DNA of 64,000 nt from a virus, in IMG/VR virus record IMGVR_UViG_3300050343_000277, positions 1-64,000 of that record; one strand, given 5' to 3'. A program made the position numbers and the translations under genes. This document shows, one piece after another, positions 1-7,420 of the stretch (positions within the stretch are counted from its first letter, which is position 1; each line of letters begins with the position of its first letter). The notes under the pieces are model-generated. The model worked only from the letters and a program-made list of their open reading frames with translations. It did no database searches and was not told the DNA's origin.

Positions 1-1330
1 TACGTGTACCAGAAGCTAGTTCGAGCATTTCAGGACGAGTACCTGCCATCCTTACTGGAATTTTCATAATAGGATCGGCAGAAGTCAACTTTCGTTCATC
101 CATATCGATTCTATCATTGAAAATGTTACCATCTGCAGCTTTTTGCCCATAAAACGATGCAGATTTTGCATCAAACTGTCTTTCATCTTCAACCATTCTG
201 CTTGTTGGATATGTAATCACCTTTGAGAACAATGCATTGTTAGCTTCTTGAGCTTCAGGAAACTTTTTACCTCGCTTACTTTCAGGATTCGCGATAGTAA
301 GCATGTTTTGTAAATTACCTTCAATATCATTGGCCTTTTTGACGCCTTTGATATTAATACCTTCTTTATGCGCCAAATAAGCAAGCTGTTGCATCTTATA
401 GTAATCTTCAGGTGGTATTTCACCTTTTTCAGAATTAACTAAACTTTCTAAAAAGCCAACACGATTTGGCGTTGATTCTGCAAAACCTGTACTATTGCCT
501 ATATCGAATGGAACATTGTGTTCCATGTTGTAAAAGTTGCTAGGTACAGATATATCATTTTCAAAGTCATTTATTGCTCTTCCTCCCCCTTGAAGCCAAA
601 CCTTAGTAAGATCATGGACACGTTGGCTGTAAAAGGCTTCTTGTTCTTCAGGTGATAAATCAACTACTCGTTTACCACTAGCCATATCAACAACGTCGTT
701 AGGACGGTTTTGTCCTTTAACTATCAATCCAGTATTTTTAAGTACTGAACCAAGGCTTGCATCACCACGTTTTGCATACTCTAAAAATTCGTCAACGTAC
801 TCATCTGGAATATCGTACCTCTTATTAGCTTGAATCATTCTTGCACCATCGCCTGTTGATGCTGCTAATCCCATTAAAGCTGCTTGAATATCTTTTTTTG
901 ATGCAGTCGCTAAATCCAAACCTTCTGGATTGACATAAGCTGCTGCAGCTGAATCACCAGCCCAGCGCGAAACTCCTTTAACAAGCATTGGTGTAGCTCC
1001 TACACTTGCAGCAGGTGTATTTACTCCTAGATCACCTTGATATAAACCTTTAGCTACTTTTGTAGGTTTAGCTGCATTTCTGTATCCAATGTGAACACCA
1101 GATTGAGGTAAAACTTCCAGGCCAGCCAGGCTTTTAGCCAGTTGCATAGGGCTTACTAAATCACCAGTTGCTGCGTCTTCAAAGACTTCACCACGTGCAG
1201 TAACTTTATTTCTTGCTGAAAGCAGCTCTGGCTCTGCATCCACTAAAGCTCTTAAAATATCTTGATATACATTTGGGTCAGCATACTTAAGCTCCTCTAA
1301 ATGGGAGAGATCCCTTCTATAACTATTCAT
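1..1330 (-). CDS. Hypothetical virion-like protein, C-terminus off the left edge
   Basis: An open frame runs from an ATG at 1330 to the left edge without a stop, giving at least 443 residues. The product begins MNSYRRDLSHLEELKYADP and is rich in Ala, Gly, Asn and charged residues, with no signal peptide, membrane segment or catalytic motif that I recognise. It is a solitary minus-strand gene facing a plus-strand block, like the other lone minus-strand genes at 17846-19078 and 30478-31248. That arrangement and its composition suggest a late virion-associated protein, which is inference only. Confidence 0.6.
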   Translation of the reverse strand, partial: MNSYRRDLSHLEELKYADPNVYQDILRALVDAEPELLSARNKVTARGEVFEDAATGDLVSPMQLAKSLAGLEVLPQSGVHIGYRNAAKPTKVAKGLYQGDLGVNTPAASVGATPMLVKGVSRWAGDSAAAAYVNPEGLDLATASKKDIQAALMGLAASTGDGARMIQANKRYDIPDEYVDEFLEYAKRGDASLGSVLKNTGLIVKGQNRPNDVVDMASGKRVVDLSPEEQEAFYSQRVHDLTKVWLQGGGRAINDFENDISVPSNFYNMEHNVPFDIGNSTGFAESTPNRVGFLESLVNSEKGEIPPEDYYKMQQLAYLAHKEGINIKGVKKANDIEGNLQNMLTIANPESKRGKKFPEAQEANNALFSKVITYPTSRMVEDERQFDAKSASFYGQKAADGNIFNDRIDMDERKLTSADPIMKIPVRMAGTRPEMLELASGTR

Positions 1331-1415
1331 CTAGGTATTACTTACTTACCTCTTTATTTTAGATAGTTTGTATAACTAACTAAAATAGATTGAAGGGCTT
1401 ATCTATTAACAAGCA

Positions 1416-2019
1416 ATGGAATATACCATCAACGATGACGGTCGTTATCACGTCCCTATTGTTGATGTAGGTAAACGGTTAAAAGACCGTTTTGGACTAA
1501 CAGTTGTCGAACATCCAGCTTTTGGTGGAGTAACTGTCAAACATGCAGATAACAGTCATCATTACTTCGATGAAGCTATTGATATTCAAGATCACCGAGG
1601 CGGTGATGGGCTTGGCGCAGAAGGCTTTGACGGCGTTGGTTATGTACAACGCACCTCGAATCTCCGTGATTTACTAAGAGGTTCAGCGCAATGAAGTTCT
1701 TGGGCCTGGCGTAAAGGGTCACGACACTCATGTACATTTAGGCGCATATGGTGGAATAATTAAACTTGATCCGCAGCAATACGCCTATCTTTATGGCGGC
1801 AATTCTGGCGGCTTAAATTCGACTTTTGCTTTTACACGAGATCCATCTACACCTTCACCTATTGCAGATCAAACTGTTGCTCCAGCGACAAAGTCATACG
1901 ATCAAATGTCTGGATCTGAATTAAACAGTGCCTATGACAAACTACGTATGGCTGGTGATGTCTTTAAGGCTCAAGAAGAAGGCATGAAAATGCACAAGGC
2001 TCACTTCAACAAGCGCTGA
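1416..2019 (+). CDS. LAS-type zinc peptidase split by a frame change (+1)
   Basis: The first frame (1416-1694, 92 aa) contains SHHYFDEAID, an H-x6-D zinc-ligand pattern of LAS/M15-type peptidoglycan peptidases, and ends at TGA 1692-1694. The next frame, open from 1678 to TGA 2017-2019, continues with EVLGPGVKGHDTHVHLG, which supplies the HxH ligands. No ATG opens the second half near the junction. Joining needs a +1 step around CAA TGA A at 1689-1695. The product would be about 200 residues with an unrelated C-terminal tail. It may be a cell-wall hydrolase used at entry or lysis. The break could be programmed +1 frameshifting, a mutation or a sequencing error. The peptidase call is moderately sure; recoding is less so. 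Confidence 0.6.
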
Positions 2020-2020
2020 T

Positions 2021-2039
2021 GCCGGATAACTCCGGCCTT
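2021..2039 (+). terminator. GCCGGA-TAAC-TCCGGC hairpin
   Basis: A perfect 6-bp stem with a TAAC loop, followed by a short T run, sits right after the split peptidase stop codon. It belongs to the TAAC-loop hairpin family repeated through the window. Confidence 0.6.
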
Positions 2040-2067
2040 TAGCTTTAATGAACTTTGAATTAAACGT

Positions 2068-2592
2068 ATGAAAACTATTGGAAGCGACCTGTTCACAGGC
2101 CTTGCAATGACTGACCCATCTAAGGACCAAGTCGTTCACGTAATTGACGTTGATGACACACTTACTTGTAAGCCTCTGAACTTCAATAATGTTGGCATGA
2201 CAAAAGAGTTGTTCTTTGATGCTTCAAGAGACTTTCCAGCGAATAACGCTATGGTTGAGTTAACACAGATGTTGCACAGCTTTGGTGACGCCATTGCAAT
2301 TGCAACTGCAAGACCATCAAGTCGTTTACCAGAAACCTTTGAGTGGCTGCAACGACATAACATTCCCTTCGATTTACTATTACTTAGTACTGAAGGTGAT
2401 ACATCTAGTGTCGTCAAGCAGGCAATGATCCAGTATCTACAAAGTAAGTACCGTATGGTCGGTACGTTATTTGATGATTCGCCTGCCAACATTCAAGGTG
2501 CTGCACTCCAGGGTGTTGATGCTATTCAGCTGAATACAAACAACGAGTACTGGGACAAGCACCCTGAGCAAACCTTTGCATATGGCTTATGA
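2068..2592 (+). CDS. HAD-superfamily phosphatase (PNKP 3'-phosphatase-like)
   Basis: The 174-aa product has the HAD order of motifs: VIDVDDTLT near residue 26 (nucleophile and acid Asp), IATARP near residue 80 (motif II region) and FDDSPANI near residue 137 (motif IV acidic pair). The length and the DVDDTL/ATARP form resemble the 3'-phosphatase domain of polynucleotide kinase proteins in phages; there is no kinase P-loop. A role in repairing nucleic-acid ends is inference. An alternative start is the ATG at 2107, which would still keep motif I. The stop codon overlaps the start of the next small gene. Confidence 0.7.
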   Translation: MKTIGSDLFTGLAMTDPSKDQVVHVIDVDDTLTCKPLNFNNVGMTKELFFDASRDFPANNAMVELTQMLHSFGDAIAIATARPSSRLPETFEWLQRHNIPFDLLLLSTEGDTSSVVKQAMIQYLQSKYRMVGTLFDDSPANIQGAALQGVDAIQLNTNNEYWDKHPEQTFAYGL

Positions 2593-2717
2593 ATATCAAC
2601 AAGCAGCACAAAAAACTGCTGAAAACAATGTCTAAAGCGGATCAATGTCTTGACCGCAAGACAAGTCAGAAGCTGATTAAAAAAGCTGAGAAAATTATGG
2701 CTAAATTGAAAGAGTAA
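2589..2717 (+). CDS. Small Lys-rich protein
   Basis: A 42-aa frame starting MNINKQHKKLLKTMSKAD overlaps the HAD stop codon in an ATGA junction, so translation is probably coupled. It is strongly basic and helical in composition. I do not recognise a family. Confidence 0.45.
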   Translation: MNINKQHKKLLKTMSKADQCLDRKTSQKLIKKAEKIMAKLKE

Positions 2718-2732
2718 TTGCTATAAACAACC

Positions 2733-2810
2733 GTGAATACACTTACAGTGCTATCACTCTTTTCAGGATTCTCCGTTGGCTGTATTGCTGCAGCTCTTAT
2801 AATTCACTAA
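2733..2810 (+). CDS. Possible tiny membrane peptide (GTG start)
   Basis: GTG at 2733 opens 25 residues that are almost entirely hydrophobic (LSLFSGFSVGCIAAALII). This fits a single membrane span, but the frame is very short and the non-ATG start makes it tentative. Confidence 0.25.
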   Translation: MNTLTVLSLFSGFSVGCIAAALIIH

Positions 2811-2840
2811 ATTAAGTTGAGAGTAGTCAACTAAATAAGA

Positions 2841-2846
2841 TACAAT
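2841..2846 (+). promoter_or_regulatory. TACAAT promoter-like hexamer
   Basis: TACAAT lies 26 nt before the ATG at 2873. Similar hexamers at similar distance precede several isolated, virion-like genes; see findings. Confidence 0.35.
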
Positions 2847-2872
2847 TAAAATTAGCCACGCAAATGGGATAA

Positions 2873-3472
2873 ATGGATAAATACTCAAACGGAATGTGGG
2901 GCGGCGGCGATTTAGATGCTGCACAACTTGCCAAAAAATACGGGCTTGATACTAGTAATCCTGGAAAAGGCGATGAACACGTCTGGGGTCGTAACGCTGA
3001 CGGTTCTGAAGTATATATTGGTAAAACAAATATGGGGCTTGCCACAAATAGCGGGCTCATCCAATCTCACTCTAAGCAGGCCGATGCAGGAGAAATCAAT
3101 CATTCTGAACAAGGCGGCAATTTATCCAGTTGGGGGGATATCAAAGGAGCCATCCTTAATCAATTTAAATCTGGCAGTGCACCTGCTGCTGCTGCCCCTA
3201 AACCAGAACCAATTCAACTATCTAAAACTGCTGCCAAAGCAATTGGTCGAGCACAGGCCTATCAAGACACACTAATGGTAAGAGATGGAGATTACACCAT
3301 TGGTGCCGACGAAACAGTCATTGATGACTTTAATAAGCAAACAAAAGAGAATACTAAAGAAGCTTTAAAACCATATTTTCAAAGAGATGTAGATCCTAAA
3401 TATGCACAATCATACGCAGATCGTTACAAACTTAAGCTAGGTGATGACTTTAAATTGACGAAACTTGTGTAA
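2873..3472 (+). CDS. Virion-like protein, paralogue of 3921-4574
   Basis: The 199-aa product starts MDKYSNGMWGGGDLDAAQLAKKYGL and shares a C-terminal block with the gene at 3921: EPIQLS, then ARAQAY-type, DT, RDGDY and DFN motifs near residues 111-160. The N-terminal part is Gly/Asn-rich and the middle has an Ala-Pro stretch. No enzyme motif is visible. It has its own promoter-like hexamer and stands alone, which fits a late structural or packaged protein. The function is unknown. Confidence 0.6.
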   Translation: MDKYSNGMWGGGDLDAAQLAKKYGLDTSNPGKGDEHVWGRNADGSEVYIGKTNMGLATNSGLIQSHSKQADAGEINHSEQGGNLSSWGDIKGAILNQFKSGSAPAAAAPKPEPIQLSKTAAKAIGRAQAYQDTLMVRDGDYTIGADETVIDDFNKQTKENTKEALKPYFQRDVDPKYAQSYADRYKLKLGDDFKLTKLV

Positions 3473-3506
3473 TTAATAACTCAATTAAGTACCTAACGGG
3501 TAAATA

Positions 3507-3522
3507 GCCGGCTAACGCCGGC
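3507..3522. terminator. GCCGGC-TAAC-GCCGGC hairpin
   Basis: Perfect 6-bp palindromic stem with a TAAC loop between the genes ending at 3472 and starting at 3555. There is no T run, so it may act as a processing or attenuation element rather than a full terminator. Confidence 0.5.
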
Positions 3523-3554
3523 AATCAACTGAGTGTTCAACTCAGGTAACAGCC

Positions 3555-3773
3555 ATGGAACAAGAGATGATCCGTATCTCTCGACCACTTGTACTGCAGC
3601 TCATTGATCAGCTTGATCGTTCAGCAACATTCTGTGAAAAGGCTCGTACCTTTACTAAGGATGATATGTATGACACGCAAGCTGAACCTACAGAGTTTTA
3701 TGCCGGTTCAAGCGGCTATGCTCGTGCAACCATGCGTGACATCCTACAAACTCTAGAAAGTCACCTCAACTAA
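3555..3773 (+). CDS. Small hypothetical protein
   Basis: A 72-aa acidic, mostly helical product starting MEQEMIRISRPLVLQLIDQL, preceded by a purine-rich stretch and followed directly by a terminator. No recognised domain. It sits between the two paralogous virion-like genes. Confidence 0.55.
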   Translation: MEQEMIRISRPLVLQLIDQLDRSATFCEKARTFTKDDMYDTQAEPTEFYAGSSGYARATMRDILQTLESHLN

Positions 3774-3781
3774 CACAAAAG

Positions 3782-3804
3782 GGCTAGTTTCTTTGCTAGC
3801 CTTT
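3782..3804 (+). terminator. Rho-independent terminator
   Basis: GGCTAG and CTAGCC form a 6-bp stem with an 8-nt loop, followed by TTTATTTAT. It closes the 3555 gene just before the tRNA. Confidence 0.6.
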
Positions 3805-3810
3805 ATTTAT

Positions 3811-3882
3811 GGGACATTAGTGAAACGGTTATCACGACTGCCTGTCTCGCAGTTATTACCAGTTCGAATCTGGTATGTCTCG
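3811..3882 (+). tRNA. tRNA-Asp (anticodon GTC)
   Basis: The 72-nt cloverleaf closes fully: acceptor GGGACAT with ATGTCTC (one G-T pair), D stem GTGA/TCAC, anticodon stem ACTGC/GCAGT with loop CTGTCTC (anticodon GTC), and T stem ACCAG/CTGGT with loop TTCGAAT. The discriminator base is G, as expected for Asp. CCA is not encoded. It lies between two paralogous plus-strand genes and not next to the integrase, so it probably supplements translation. Confidence 0.93.
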
Positions 3883-3920
3883 TTTACTAGAATAGAAACA
3901 ATATACATTAGTTAATTGCA

Positions 3921-4574
3921 ATGGCAAAATATTCTTCCGGTTCAATGTCAGCCGAAGATTTAATTAAACAATTTGGGCTGCAAACAGGCGGTGACGTAGG
4001 TCCCGGCTTTAATGCAAAAGCAGGAGCTAGTGACGACGATCAGACTAAACAAAATAAACTTCTGGGTGACGGGTATTTAACTAACGAACAATACGAAGAA
4101 CTAAAAGATAGTGATGAAATAAGACAAGCGTATAGTGATCTTCACGGGCAAGAAGCTGCTGCTAAGAAATTCAAAGACGGGTTCATTTCCATTAACACAA
4201 TGGATGCACTTTTTGATGACTTATCAGCGGAGAAAGCAGCTGAGAAAGCAGAGGAAACACCTGAAGTGCAAGAGCCTATACAGCTGTCTAGGCCTGCTGC
4301 GACTGCAAAAGCACGAGCACAGGCTTACAAGGACACCATGATGATAAGAGATGGTGATTACATTATTGGAAATGACCCAACTGTCATTGCAGACTTCAAT
4401 GATCAGGTAATTAAAAATACTGAATATGAATTGCAACCAAAGATGCCTAATGAGCTACACGCAGCGAGAAAAGAAGCTGCACAAGAACGGGCAAACAATT
4501 ACAAGCTGGCAGTAGCGGATCAGCTGAAATCAGATAGAGGCAGGCTTGAACTTCAAGAAATATTCAAATCTTGA
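3921..4574 (+). CDS. Virion-like protein, paralogue of 2873-3472
   Basis: The 217-aa product starts MAKYSSGSMSAEDLIKQFGL. Its residues 120-165 repeat the motif series of the gene at 2873 (EPIQLSRPAA, ARAQAYKDT, RDGDYIIG, DFNDQ), so the two are paralogues that have diverged in their N-terminal halves. The remainder is acidic and helical with a Lys/Glu-rich centre. No catalytic motif is seen. Probably a late structural or packaged protein, by analogy with its partner. Confidence 0.6.
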   Translation: MAKYSSGSMSAEDLIKQFGLQTGGDVGPGFNAKAGASDDDQTKQNKLLGDGYLTNEQYEELKDSDEIRQAYSDLHGQEAAAKKFKDGFISINTMDALFDDLSAEKAAEKAEETPEVQEPIQLSRPAATAKARAQAYKDTMMIRDGDYIIGNDPTVIADFNDQVIKNTEYELQPKMPNELHAARKEAAQERANNYKLAVADQLKSDRGRLELQEIFKS

Positions 4575-4591
4575 TCGAATCAAACTACAAA

Positions 4592-4776
4592 ACCACGCTT
4601 ACTACACTACTATCTATAAACTGCAAATTAAATAGTCTATAGATAGGGTGTATGTATTAAAAAAGAGATATATAGAGAGACGAGTGTGGTTAACGTGGTA
4701 TAAGCGCCAAGTCAAGCCCAAACGCCAGTAATACCAGTGGGTTTCAAAACCACACAAAGAACGTGGTATTAATAAG
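4592..4776. promoter_or_regulatory. Repeat-rich control region A, inverted copy of region B at 35.2 kb
   Basis: This non-coding stretch starts with a 34-nt block (4592-4625) that matches the reverse complement of 35229-35262 with one mismatch. TCTATAGA (4636-4643) follows at the same 10-nt spacing as in the other copy. GAGTGTGGTTAA (4682-4693) matches a third block with one change. Extra CGTGGTAT copies occur near 4695 and 4761. It lies upstream of the ribbon-helix-helix genes, so operator, recombination or replication-origin roles are possible. Confidence 0.7.
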
Positions 4777-4822
4777 CTGTATATACATTTTTTTGCATTT
4801 ACAGATATCCGCACAAAATCAT

Positions 4823-5032
4823 ATGAGCATATATACTATGCAAATATCGCAATTAACTGTGGCAGCTTCAGGCAAAATTCGCGTGACGGTCATGCTCGCC
4901 GCAGACACTCATGTAAATCTCAAAGTATTATCTGCCCGATCAGGGGTAACTATGAACGATATCATGTCCAGTGCTATCCAAATGTATTTACAAAAAGATG
5001 TAGATCCTTCTGCTGCAAGCCCTTTGAATTAG
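4823..5032 (+). CDS. Ribbon-helix-helix (CopG/Arc-like) regulator
   Basis: From the ATG at 4823 the product is about 69 aa. It has a short strand (GKIRVTVML) followed by two helices (DTHVNLKVLSARSG, MNDIMSSAIQMYLQKD), the usual ribbon-helix-helix pattern of CopG/Arc repressors. An upstream ATG at 4763 would add a hydrophobic stretch unlike the family, and an ATG at 4838 is also possible. It follows repeat region A, whose CGTGGTAT repeats are candidate operators. A second protein with a similar N-terminus is directly downstream. Likely a transcription or lysogeny-type regulator, by inference. Confidence 0.6.
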   Translation: MSIYTMQISQLTVAASGKIRVTVMLAADTHVNLKVLSARSGVTMNDIMSSAIQMYLQKDVDPSAASPLN

Positions 5033-5067
5033 TCATATAAGGTAGCAGGTGAGAATCATTTCCACAT

Positions 5068-5406
5068 ATGAAAAAGGTTCAGGTCACGATGCCTGACAAC
5101 GAACATGCTGCGTTGAAGGACTACTGCAGTGCCTTTGATGTCACCATGTCCGAAGTCATGTACGAAGCTGCAAAAATGTATATGCATAAACACAGTGATA
5201 AATGCGGTCACATCAATGGGATCTTTAAATTCAGAAAAATAAAAGCAGACAAGCGTATTGCTAAAGAGTGCTGGGGGCAAGACTGTCTTACCTGTACTCA
5301 ACAAGTTGAATGCCGTGTAGGCGCTTATACAGGCACTTGGCAAAAGGATCAAAAATATGAAATATACAGCTGCTGCAATCTATCTTCAAACGAGGAAGTC
5401 AACTAA
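5068..5406 (+). CDS. Ribbon-helix-helix protein with Cys-rich C-terminus
   Basis: The 112-aa product begins with a ribbon-helix-helix pattern (KKVQVTMPDNEHAALKDYC, then VTMSEVMYEAAKMYM), similar to the neighbour at 4823. The C-terminal half has several Cys residues (KCGH, ECWGQDCLTCTQQVEC, YSCC) that could bind zinc or form disulfides. Two adjacent ribbon-helix-helix genes after a repeat-rich region suggest a regulatory pair. A strong terminator lies about 150 nt downstream. Confidence 0.6.
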   Translation: MKKVQVTMPDNEHAALKDYCSAFDVTMSEVMYEAAKMYMHKHSDKCGHINGIFKFRKIKADKRIAKECWGQDCLTCTQQVECRVGAYTGTWQKDQKYEIYSCCNLSSNEEVN

Positions 5407-5551
5407 GCGTTACACTACGCAAACCTATTTACGCATAAAGGTTTAATTGGTATTAACTATAGACCTATATCAGCCTACATACTCAAACACAATAAACTCA
5501 AAAAATAAGCATCATTGATCACCATCTTGCACTTTTTGTACCAACATAATG

Positions 5552-5581
5552 AGAGCGGCCTAACGGCTGCTCTTTTTTTTT
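5552..5581 (+). terminator. Strong rho-independent terminator
   Basis: AGAGCGGCC and GGCTGCTCT form a stem of about 9 bp (one G-T) around a TAAC loop, followed by eight T residues. It separates the regulator pair from the DUF932 gene. The stretch 5407-5551 holds nothing else I can identify. Confidence 0.85.
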
Positions 5582-5620
5582 GTGCCCCATTCGGGGAACT
5601 GTTTATATGGATTCAACCCC

Positions 5621-6580
5621 ATGGCTTCAAATTTCACATCTGGCTGGCTCGGCAATGCGGAGCATGCATGGCACGGCCTTGGCGTCGTTACCGAAGGCAC
5701 ACTTCCAGCGCGAGAGGCGTTTGAAACAGCAGACGCACTATTTACTGTCGAGAAGCGAGAGCTTTTCTACCCAACAGAACCTGGAGATGAAGGCAGAACT
5801 CTGCCCTTCTATCAACCATCCGGTTCATTTGGTGTCGTCCGTACAGACACCCAAGCCTTACTTGGGGTTGTCTCCAAGCAATACGAAATCGTCCAAAACG
5901 ATTCGCTCCTTCGGATGGCAGAGTTCATCCGAGAAGAGGCTGACATGGACTGCGTCATCGTTCTATCTGATGGTGCCAAAGTCTGCTTTACCGCCACACT
6001 CCGTGGTGCGGAAGCGGACATCGTCCCTGGAGACACAATCAAAAGGAGAATCGTCGGCTACTTAGGCCATGACGGTAAGACTGGTTGTGGCGCAAAGTTC
6101 ACCAACATTCGTGTTGTCTGTCAAAACACATTGACTGCTGCACTCCGTGAAAGTGGTGCTTCTGCAAGCATTACCCATAAGGGAACTGCTAACGCTAACT
6201 TTGATGCTCTTATCAACAGCATCGACGTAGCTAGGCAAGACTTCACCACTGAGTGCGACCTGATGCGTGAGTTCTCACGTCGCTCTATGGGCATGACTGC
6301 CTTTAATCAGTTTGTAGATGAGGTCTACAACATTGACGAAGGTCAAGTCTTCCGCAAGCGTGAAAAGTTAGAGCGTGCCTTTACCTCTGGTTATGGCAAT
6401 GCTGACTTTGCACCTTTCTCTGTCTGGTCTGGCATCAATGCCATCACACAGATAGAAACAAGCACTCGTGGCACTACTGCCGCTAAAGGTAACGCTCAAT
6501 TCGCTCGTGGCACATTCGGTGCCGGTGCACAGATTAGTAAACGTGCATTTGCTGTAGCTCGTGATTTAGTCACTGCTTAG
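5621..6580 (+). CDS. DUF932 phage/plasmid-like protein
   Basis: The start chosen is the ATG at 5621 (MASNFTSGWLGNAEHAWHGLG), because the upstream extension from 5582 reads through the terminator region. The product is about 319 aa. The N-terminal W-H-GLG segment, central GVVSKQYEIVQND and C-terminal basic region are typical of the DUF932 / phage-plasmid TIGR03299 type, whose function is not established. It stands alone, with a terminator before and an inverted repeat after it. Confidence 0.75.
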   Translation: MASNFTSGWLGNAEHAWHGLGVVTEGTLPAREAFETADALFTVEKRELFYPTEPGDEGRTLPFYQPSGSFGVVRTDTQALLGVVSKQYEIVQNDSLLRMAEFIREEADMDCVIVLSDGAKVCFTATLRGAEADIVPGDTIKRRIVGYLGHDGKTGCGAKFTNIRVVCQNTLTAALRESGASASITHKGTANANFDALINSIDVARQDFTTECDLMREFSRRSMGMTAFNQFVDEVYNIDEGQVFRKREKLERAFTSGYGNADFAPFSVWSGINAITQIETSTRGTTAAKGNAQFARGTFGAGAQISKRAFAVARDLVTA

Positions 6581-6589
6581 CAACATATA

Positions 6590-6630
6590 ACGAACATATC
6601 CATTAATAATTTGTTAATGTTTATGTTCGT
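6590..6630. promoter_or_regulatory. Long nested inverted repeat
   Basis: ACGAACATA (6590-6598) and TATGTTCGT (6622-6630) are perfect reverse complements. Inside them CATTAA and TTAATG also pair. Together they give a stem of 9+6 bp with a 7-nt loop in the gap before the RlpA-like gene. Directly after it CGTGC and GCACG (6628-6643) form another small stem. It could be an operator or an RNA hairpin. Confidence 0.5.
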
Positions 6631-6665
6631 GCATGTAAGCACGTAAGTACATATATCAATTAACT

Positions 6666-7022
6666 ATGTTTAAAAAACTAACTGCTAGTTTGCTAGCTAG
6701 TGCCACCTTTCTGGTTGCTTCCTTGCCCATCAGCGGCAAAGCAGCAAGTGGAAGTATGCATACTTCATATTATGCCCATTACTTCCACGGTCGAACTACA
6801 GCCAACGGGGAAAGGTTTGATATGTGGTCACATACCGCAGCTCACAAAACCCTCCCATTTGGCACAAGACTTCGTGTCTGCTATCAAGGCTGCGTGGATG
6901 TCCGTATCAACGACAGAGGACCATTTATTAGTGGCAGGGACCTTGACCTTAGTTATGGTGCCGCCTCTTCTATTGGTCTTCTTGGACCAGGTGTAGCGTG
7001 GACTACTGTTACTTATCTGTAG
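6666..7022 (+). CDS. RlpA-like double-psi beta-barrel protein, secreted
   Basis: The 118-aa product has a signal peptide (basic start MFKKL, hydrophobic core to about residue 22, then SGKAASG). A short double-psi beta-barrel follows with TSYYAHYFHGRTTANGE, LPFGTRLRV and VRINDRGPF near residue 80, then GRDLDLS. NDRGP and DLDLS are the RlpA hallmark, including the Asp used by lytic transglycosylases of this family. It has no SPOR domain. It may cut peptidoglycan during lysis or entry after export. A small CTCAC/GTGAG stem follows the stop. Confidence 0.75.
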   Translation: MFKKLTASLLASATFLVASLPISGKAASGSMHTSYYAHYFHGRTTANGERFDMWSHTAAHKTLPFGTRLRVCYQGCVDVRINDRGPFISGRDLDLSYGAASSIGLLGPGVAWTTVTYL

Positions 7023-7104
7023 CTCACACTTATGTGAGTTCCGCGATAAATTATAAATAAGTCGGGGCATTCCGATACTCCGGCTATCTACGAAGGAGTT
7101 AATT

Positions 7105-7317
7105 ATGTCTAGAACTTACAGACGACAAACTGAGTCCAGCACTGGACTTAGGCATCCTCACACGATGAGCGAACGTCGCCAACTTAACGGATTGAAAACA
7201 GATGCTCGATTACATCAGGTTAATATTTCTCCTGTTAATCGTCTATCTCGTCATATTCCTACAGACTTCGACGATATGAAAATAGCGTCCTTCGCTGAAA
7301 CTTTCTTTAACGACTAA
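7105..7317 (+). CDS. Small basic hypothetical protein
   Basis: A 70-aa product starting MSRTYRRQTESSTGLRHPH, with a good ribosome-binding site (GAAGGAG, 7 nt before ATG). The N-terminus is rich in Arg and His and the C-terminus is acidic. No known domain is recognised. It lies just upstream of psbA. Confidence 0.55.
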   Translation: MSRTYRRQTESSTGLRHPHTMSERRQLNGLKTDARLHQVNISPVNRLSRHIPTDFDDMKIASFAETFFND

Positions 7318-7420
7318 GTATAAATTACTATCACGATTTCAACACATTGACGTGTAGAATTGTAACGTAGGCCACCGTGCCGAGTTACTCGCCTTAATAC
7401 ACAAACAATGTCTTATTTAA
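7318..7420 (+). promoter_or_regulatory. psbA upstream region
   Basis: This 103-nt gap holds no frame. It contains short inverted segments (GAGTTACTC at 7383-7391) and A/T-rich tracts. A promoter and leader for psbA are expected here, but I cannot assign -35/-10 elements with confidence. Confidence 0.3.

Noticed and set aside
5580-6065. 161-aa plus-strand frame overlapping the DUF932 gene
   Set aside because: The DUF932 frame carries the recognisable motifs over the same bases; the other is a shadow.
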